Shown here piece by piece: positions 59,868 through 64,000 of a DNA stretch of 64,000 nt. A program made the position numbers and the translations under genes. Source of the DNA: Candidatus Staskawiczbacteria bacterium (lineage in GTDB: Bacteria > Patescibacteria > Paceibacteria > Paceibacterales > Staskawiczbacteraceae); contig CAILLM010000008.1 in the NCBI GenBank assembly GCA_903835075.1, forward strand, positions 1 through 64,000. The letters are read 5' to 3'. The notes beneath the pieces were generated by a model that saw only the letters and a program-made list of their open reading frames with translations, ran no database searches and was not told the origin of the DNA. How positions within the stretch are numbered: position 1 is the stretch's first letter; each line of letters begins with the position of its first letter.

Positions 59868-60617
59868 TTATTTTATATTAAGGTTTCTTTGTGAAACTGT
59901 TGTTTGGACTGTTGTTGTAGTTAAGCACCTGTGAGTAGATACATCACACATATCCCCCAGAGGGCAAACAGTAATTGGAGAACAATTAACATTTGTCGCT
60001 TGATTGTCATTGGAAACACCAATATTAAAAAGCATTGTCACCCTTGGCTGAACCGTGTCTGCATTTGAAGCTCCACAGCTGGTGGGATTATCAGCACAAC
60101 CCTGCCCCGCAACCGTGCCGTCTTTCCCATTAATAGAAAACTTAACATAATTTATTTTCAAACCCGCAGAAGTAATTGCTATGGCACCATCATTGTTGCT
60201 TGCCCTATAACCAGGCTCGCTACCCTTTAATTCTTTTAAAACTGGATGCAATGAATCTGCGGTGTTATCTATATAAAATTCCTGACAGTCCCCACTTGAT
60301 TGATTAAAAAATCTTATGCCCTCAAAAGTTTGATTATCATTGTCGTGATCTGTTAACAAATAAATATATCCTTTTGGAACACAACTTCCATTAGCAGTAT
60401 TGTCTACTGCCGCCATTCTTAATGCTTTTGACATATATTCTTCCACATAACTAATTTGGCTTATAAGTTGCTGTTCAGATAAAACTTTTTTTTGATTTTG
60501 TACAACTGAAATAAAAATGCTAATTGCAACTCCAATTATAAACAAAAATACCCCCATTACAACAATTACTTCTATTAAGGTAAATCCCAAATTGGTTTTA
60601 TTTTTTTTAAAAAACAT
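59868..60617 (-). CDS. PilW/GspJ-like minor pseudopilin
   Basis: 249 residues. Prepilin site NLGFTLIEVIVVMGVFLFII (cleavage after Gly, Phe+1, Glu+5) followed by a single helix. The QQLISQISYVEEYMSKALRM segment is typical of PilW/PilJ-type proteins. Extracellular part has several Cys (CPLGDMCDVSTHRC at the end). It would be processed by the prepilin peptidase at 62282-63049 and sit at the pilus tip or base. Neighbours follow at 0 and 10 nt. Confidence 0.88.
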   Translation of the reverse strand: MFFKKNKTNLGFTLIEVIVVMGVFLFIIGVAISIFISVVQNQKKVLSEQQLISQISYVEEYMSKALRMAAVDNTANGSCVPKGYIYLLTDHDNDNQTFEGIRFFNQSSGDCQEFYIDNTADSLHPVLKELKGSEPGYRASNNDGAIAITSAGLKINYVKFSINGKDGTVAGQGCADNPTSCGASNADTVQPRVTMLFNIGVSNDNQATNVNCSPITVCPLGDMCDVSTHRCLTTTTVQTTVSQRNLNIK

Positions 60618-60627
60618 ATTTTAAATT

Positions 60628-61623
60628 TTAAGGACTAATAGTGGTCACTGTTATTATGCAGTCTTGTGTTGTTCCGTCAGCGGCGGTAATAGTATAGGTC
60701 ACAGGGCTTGAAAAATCATGTTGTTGATGGCTATCTATGCCAACATCTCCGCTTGTTTGCGGGTAGCCGTCAACTGTCACCAAATTACCAGTTGTTGAGA
60801 AAACTGCAGTTAAGTCATGTACATCTACTCCATAATTTGACGATGGTGGGATATTAACATTGATTCTGTGAGGATTTACATTTTCATCTTTTTCATCAGT
60901 TTCACCTGTGGCTGTATAGCCAAAGTTAAAAGTAGTAAAATATTTTGCAGAACCAAGCACTGGATACCAATTATAAAGCGTTCCTTCTGTAGTTATGCAA
61001 TTAGAAACATTAAAAGGACAATTATCAGCCCCATCATCGGGGCAACATTTTATTGCCAAAACTCCAGGACTAAGAATTGTTGATTTTTTATCCCAAGAGG
61101 TTTGAACCTTAACCTTTAAAATATGGGGGGTTGGATTATCATCGATATCTTTAATTGGCTCAATTATTATCCTTCTTTTAAATTTTGTTTGCGGTAAATT
61201 ATCATCAGTTGTGGGATAAACATATAAACCCTTATCATTTAAATGCAAATAATCTGAGTTAGAGTTTGAAGTTCTAAGCATTGCAGTTGAAGTATAGTCT
61301 GCCCTACACGAGTTAGTGCCACTATTACTCATACAATCAATTGCTTGGTTAAGCCCAGATAAGGTGAGCCCATCAACCCAAGAAGCCGGACAAGTGTTAC
61401 TGGGAGCAATTGCGCAAGCATTCATATCTAACCAATTTGTATCTCTTATATTTCTAACTATTTCCATACCCTCCTGAGATAAATAAGTTGCCGTAAGCCT
61501 GTCAGAAGAATCGGAAGTTAAAATCATTACAACAGAAAGTGCATTAAAAATCCCTATTACAGCAATAGACAAAACAAAAATAGAAACTACAAGTTCAATA
61601 ATGGTAAATCCTTTAGAATTCAT
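60628..61623 (-). CDS. PilV-like minor pseudopilin with C-terminal beta domain
   Basis: 331 residues. Prepilin site SKGFTIIELVVSIFVLSIAV, then a PilV-like MEIVRNIRDTNWLDM segment. Middle part has several Cys (CAIAPSNTCPASW, CCPDDGADNCPF). The last ~90 residues form a beta domain ending DGTTQDCIITVTTISP, similar to bacterial Ig-like/DUF5018 domains (VTYTITAADGTT), an unusual addition for a minor pilin and perhaps an adhesive tip. Confidence 0.85.
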   Translation of the reverse strand: MNSKGFTIIELVVSIFVLSIAVIGIFNALSVVMILTSDSSDRLTATYLSQEGMEIVRNIRDTNWLDMNACAIAPSNTCPASWVDGLTLSGLNQAIDCMSNSGTNSCRADYTSTAMLRTSNSNSDYLHLNDKGLYVYPTTDDNLPQTKFKRRIIIEPIKDIDDNPTPHILKVKVQTSWDKKSTILSPGVLAIKCCPDDGADNCPFNVSNCITTEGTLYNWYPVLGSAKYFTTFNFGYTATGETDEKDENVNPHRINVNIPPSSNYGVDVHDLTAVFSTTGNLVTVDGYPQTSGDVGIDSHQQHDFSSPVTYTITAADGTTQDCIITVTTISP

Positions 61624-61628
61624 ATAAT

Positions 61629-62285
61629 TTATTGCACATTTATTAACCCCGATGTATTGACTTTAACAGCCCTGGTGGCAAGGTCTATATTTTTGAAACC
61701 AACTTCAACTTCTGTTTTTAAATTATTAGGATCAGAAATATTAAGATTATCAATTTTTGTAACTGGCCCTGGGGGGCTAAAATTTATGCTCGTTATGCCG
61801 TTACTAATAATATTAGAAATTGAGTTTATATATAAACTAGAATTTTTTTGAGATATATCAACCACCTCCAAAACGCAATCAGTTGTTCGGGCATAATCTT
61901 CTGTTTGGGTGGAGACTTCACTGCAAAGAGGATATGACAAATCACCATCATATTTTTGTGTACCCACCCTAACCCCACTATTGTTTTCTGGCCCTGCCAC
62001 ATCAGCATATATTACATATTCACTTTTATTGTTTGGAAGATTAAAATAAATACCATAACCCTGCACCATTATGGAATAACCATTTTTATCTTTTAAGGCA
62101 ATCCCAGACAGACCCAAATCTTGGGCTTTCCTTAAATCTTGAGCAAAATTATAAGAAACCCTAGAAAGTGCAAGTTGTCTTAACATTTTTGGAAAATCAG
62201 AAATTAAAATAATTGTAAACAAAGCTACAATAAAAATCACCACAACAACCTCAACCAACGTAATACCACGTTCAAATTTCTTCAT
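61629..62285 (-). CDS. GspH/FimT-like minor pseudopilin
   Basis: 218 residues. Short leader and prepilin helix FERGITLVEVVVVIFIVALF (Ile rather than Phe at +1), followed by NFAQDLRKAQDLGLSGIALK, the hallmark of GspH/FimT proteins, and a beta-rich C-terminal part. Overlaps the start of the peptidase gene's stop by 4 nt (62282-62285), showing translational coupling. Confidence 0.88.
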   Translation of the reverse strand: MKKFERGITLVEVVVVIFIVALFTIILISDFPKMLRQLALSRVSYNFAQDLRKAQDLGLSGIALKDKNGYSIMVQGYGIYFNLPNNKSEYVIYADVAGPENNSGVRVGTQKYDGDLSYPLCSEVSTQTEDYARTTDCVLEVVDISQKNSSLYINSISNIISNGITSINFSPPGPVTKIDNLNISDPNNLKTEVEVGFKNIDLATRAVKVNTSGLINVQ

Positions 62286-63049
62286 ATTATAAAAAAATTC
62301 AAGTACCAGCTAATTATTTGATTACCATGAAGCATAGCTATAAAAGTTCCTGCAATTAGAAACGGGCCAAAAGGTATTGCACTTTTTAGGCTTTTATTTT
62401 GCCCCAACATCAACATTAAGCCTATTATAGCACCAAAAAAGAATGCCAAAAACAAAGCCACCAAAACATTAGGAAACCCCAATAAAATCCCCATTAAAAA
62501 AACTAGTTCCACATCCCCAAAACCCATTGCTTTTTCTTTAGATATCCAAAAAATTAAAAAGAAAACTCCAGAAGCAATTAACGTTGCTAAAATTGTGGAT
62601 AATAAATATTGGCCGTTATACGGTGGGATTAAATTATAAATTATTGTAATTATAATAGCAGGAAATAATGCCACCTCTGGTATTAAATAATGCTTTAAAT
62701 CATAAATAAAAATTATAATTAAAAAAATACTTACAATTAAATAAAAAATGGATTGTAAAATGTTTTGAGGATTGAAAATTAACAAAAATAAAATACCTGT
62801 TGCTAATTCTACTAATGGGTATTGAATTGATATTTTTTTATGGCAATAACGGCATTTCCCACGCAAAAATAAAAAGCTTAGCAAGGGAAAAAGGTCTTGC
62901 CAGCTTAAAATATGTTTGCAATGTGGGCAAAAAGATCTACCATTTATGCTTTTCTCTTCTTCCACTCTATAAACCATGCAATTCAAAAAACTGCCAATAC
63001 ATAGTCCAAAAAGAAAAATAAAAATATTTATTAATAAGTTTAAAATCAT
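62282..63049 (-). CDS. pilD: Prepilin peptidase (leader peptidase / N-methyltransferase)
   Basis: 255 residues. Membrane aspartic peptidase that cleaves and may N-methylate pilins. Two Cys pairs in the cytosolic loop (FCPHCKHILSWQDLFPLLSF and GKCRYCHKKISIQYPLVELA), catalytic Asp in LIIIFIYDLKHYLIP and in the GFGDVELVFLMG motif (~175). Seven to eight membrane helices. The GxGD motif is intact. It lies just downstream of the major pilin and its terminator, upstream of the minor pilins. Confidence 0.95.
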   Translation of the reverse strand: MILNLLINIFIFLFGLCIGSFLNCMVYRVEEEKSINGRSFCPHCKHILSWQDLFPLLSFLFLRGKCRYCHKKISIQYPLVELATGILFLLIFNPQNILQSIFYLIVSIFLIIIFIYDLKHYLIPEVALFPAIIITIIYNLIPPYNGQYLLSTILATLIASGVFFLIFWISKEKAMGFGDVELVFLMGILLGFPNVLVALFLAFFFGAIIGLMLMLGQNKSLKSAIPFGPFLIAGTFIAMLHGNQIISWYLNFFII

Positions 63050-63076
63050 TAGGTTATTTTATCATTTTTATAAATA

Positions 63077-63104
63077 AAAAACACCCCAACAAAGGGGTGT
63101 TTTT
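63077..63104 (-). terminator. Pilin terminator
   Basis: AAAAACACCCC / GGGGTGTTTTT stem with a 6-nt loop, between the pilin stop (63118) and pilD; the minus strand ends in GTGTTTTTTATTT. Confidence 0.92.
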
Positions 63105-63117
63105 ATTATAGCCCTTA

Positions 63118-63540
63118 CTACTGACAGGTAAAATGCGTAGCTGAACAAGCTACATTAGCTCCCTTATAGCCTGTGTTATCAACGCAATAGCTGCTATATG
63201 TTCCACCAGAAGGCATTGTAGGAACTACTCCACACCATGCCTGAGGGTTTGTATCGGTACTGGCCGCCCCATAACAGGTTAGCGTTCCACCGGCACCATT
63301 TACTGCAGTAACGATCGAAGTAGCAGTAGCGCAAAAAGCTAAGCCAGTGTATGTATTATCAGGAGTGTCATAATATACTGCTGCATTTGTTAATAATGTT
63401 GACAAATTACCCTGGATTGCCGCTGCCTTTCCCTTGTTGATGTATTGGGTAACGTTAACCAATACTATTCCTGCCAAAACTGCAATAATAGCAATAACCA
63501 CAATTAATTCTATAATTGTAAAACCTTTTTGTTTATTCAT
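63118..63540 (-). CDS. Major type IV pilin
   Basis: 140 residues. Prepilin leader MNKQKG then FTIIELIVVIAIIAVLAGIV (Phe+1, Glu+5), continuing into a helix QYINKGKAAAIQGNLSTLL and a short globular part with four Cys (CATATSIV, TCYGAAST, WCGVVP, YCVDNTG) and a C-terminal CSATHFTC pair. Its own promoter (63645-63673) and terminator suggest high-level single-gene expression, as for a structural pilin. Confidence 0.9.
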   Translation of the reverse strand: MNKQKGFTIIELIVVIAIIAVLAGIVLVNVTQYINKGKAAAIQGNLSTLLTNAAVYYDTPDNTYTGLAFCATATSIVTAVNGAGGTLTCYGAASTDTNPQAWCGVVPTMPSGGTYSSYCVDNTGYKGANVACSATHFTCQ

Positions 63541-63644
63541 ATTTTTATTATTTATTTTTTAATTATTTTAAATTTTTCTAAAATTTCGGAAGTCGACCTA
63601 TACCCAATTAAACAGAATTAATTGAGCGTTTTATAGTTTCTTTT

Positions 63645-63673
63645 ATTTTACAAAATTAAAGCATTACAAGCAA
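63645..63673 (-). promoter_or_regulatory. Candidate promoter of the major pilin
   Basis: TTGCTT (63668-63673), 17-nt spacer, TAAAAT (63645-63650) on the minus strand; leader ~95 nt, AT-rich. Confidence 0.5.
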
Positions 63674-63691
63674 TAGCACATTTGTGGATAA

Positions 63692-64000
63692 CTATGGACA
63701 CTGATACAAACTTGAATCAAATGCTGAATTTTCTTCCACGTCCTCTTTCATGCCCCTACTGTCCACGCAATAAACATTTTCAGAATTTAAAAAATCTCTT
63801 GCCCAAGCCTTCCAGGCCTGACCAGTATTGGGGTCAACACTACAACAAAGCCCTGCTGGGTTGCCCGCGCCCTCACCTCTTCCTGTAGTTGCCCATGTAG
63901 TAGTATCAACTGGATCATAATAGCAATCTCCATTTATATTTTTGGGCATTTGGGAAATAACATTTTTTATTACATTGTTTGATTCTGGTTCACAAAAATC
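63692..64000 (-). CDS. C-terminal part of a pilin-like protein (cut by the window edge)
   Basis: The frame is open from the window edge (first readable residues DFCEPESNNVIKNVISQMPK) to TAG at 63692, so the start lies beyond 64000. The 102 residues seen have paired Cys, Gly and Trp (CYYDPVDTTTWATTGRGEG, CCSVDPNTGQAWKAWARDFL, NVYCVDSRGMKEDVEEN) typical of CPR pilin ends, and resemble in style the end of the 63118 pilin (YCVDNTG against YCVDSRG). Probably another pilin or pseudopilin. Seen only in part. Confidence 0.75.
   Translation of the reverse strand, partial: DFCEPESNNVIKNVISQMPKNINGDCYYDPVDTTTWATTGRGEGAGNPAGLCCSVDPNTGQAWKAWARDFLNSENVYCVDSRGMKEDVEENSAFDSSLYQCP

Noticed and set aside
63683..63691. 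Perfect DnaA box TTATCCACA (minus strand) after the partial pilin gene, as a sign of a replication origin
   Set aside because: Only a single box, no cluster, no dnaA or dnaN nearby and no AT-rich unwinding region distinct from the background; most likely chance.

Overview
The window looks like a chromosomal segment of a Candidatus Patescibacteria (CPR) bacterium, most likely of the Parcubacteria type. The evidence is the low GC content, very short or absent ribosome-binding sites, a UvrC shortened at its C-terminus, S6 and S18 with unusual tails or zinc ligands, a large Gram-positive-style surface protein, a type IV pilin locus, and many palindromic repeats scattered between and even inside genes. 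TGA is used as a stop (for example in the gene ending at 10943), so the standard bacterial code applies rather than the TGA=Gly code of Gracilibacteria. The lineage is inferred from gene style; no rRNA is present to confirm it.

Layout. 66-4155 holds five tandem minus-strand genes of one unknown family, with near-identical first and last residues and repeat-built or divergent centres. It is followed by a hypothetical gene, a large serine recombinase (4859-6190), a HEPN-type protein and a second unknown gene, up to two tRNA-Ser genes (8340-8532). This left end reads as an accessory island. 8539-10850 is a LemA/HtpX membrane-stress cluster and 10943-11549 a small unknown operon with a consensus promoter. 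11729-13754 is groES-groEL. 13855-20278 encodes a 2007-residue surface protein plus a small membrane-anchored partner. 20354-21577 is an unknown two-gene unit with a perfect consensus promoter and a structured leader of about 215 nt.

21675-24485 is uvrA; 24620-28889 two secreted wall/surface proteins; 29004-30311 uvrC; 30351-33975 a membrane protein, SecG, a lipid-anchored-like solute-binding protein with an inserted peptidoglycan-binding module, and a sugar-phosphate isomerase; then tRNA-Leu, RNase J, TrpRS and, convergently, phosphomannomutase. 38477-40727 is the rpsF-ssb-rpsR operon interrupted by an HNH endonuclease gene. 40869-45657 is recA, a membrane protein, a 52-residue small protein and ftsK. 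45742-47235 contains two unknown genes and a PaaX/Cas2-fold gene bracketed by two copies of a 30-bp perfect palindrome. 47306-54486 is rpoBC with its long leader. 54511-58719 is a DUF1189-like membrane protein, rodA and ligA. 58722-64000 is a type IV pilus locus: four minor pseudopilins, prepilin peptidase, a major pilin and the end of another pilin-like gene.

How the genes work together: the core is housekeeping (transcription, nucleotide excision repair by UvrA/UvrC, RecA, ligase, FtsK, chaperonin, RNA decay), together with cell-surface construction: RodA, the sugar-phosphate enzymes, SecG, secreted repeat proteins and pili, as expected for an episymbiont attached to a host cell. The most unusual parts are the tandem paralogue array beside a recombinase, the Cas2-fold gene framed by palindromes with a third copy serving as groEL terminator, the HNH gene inside the S6-SSB-S18 operon, and families of palindromic repeats that have become part of reading frames (UvrA, UvrC, LigA, RNase J, a membrane protein).
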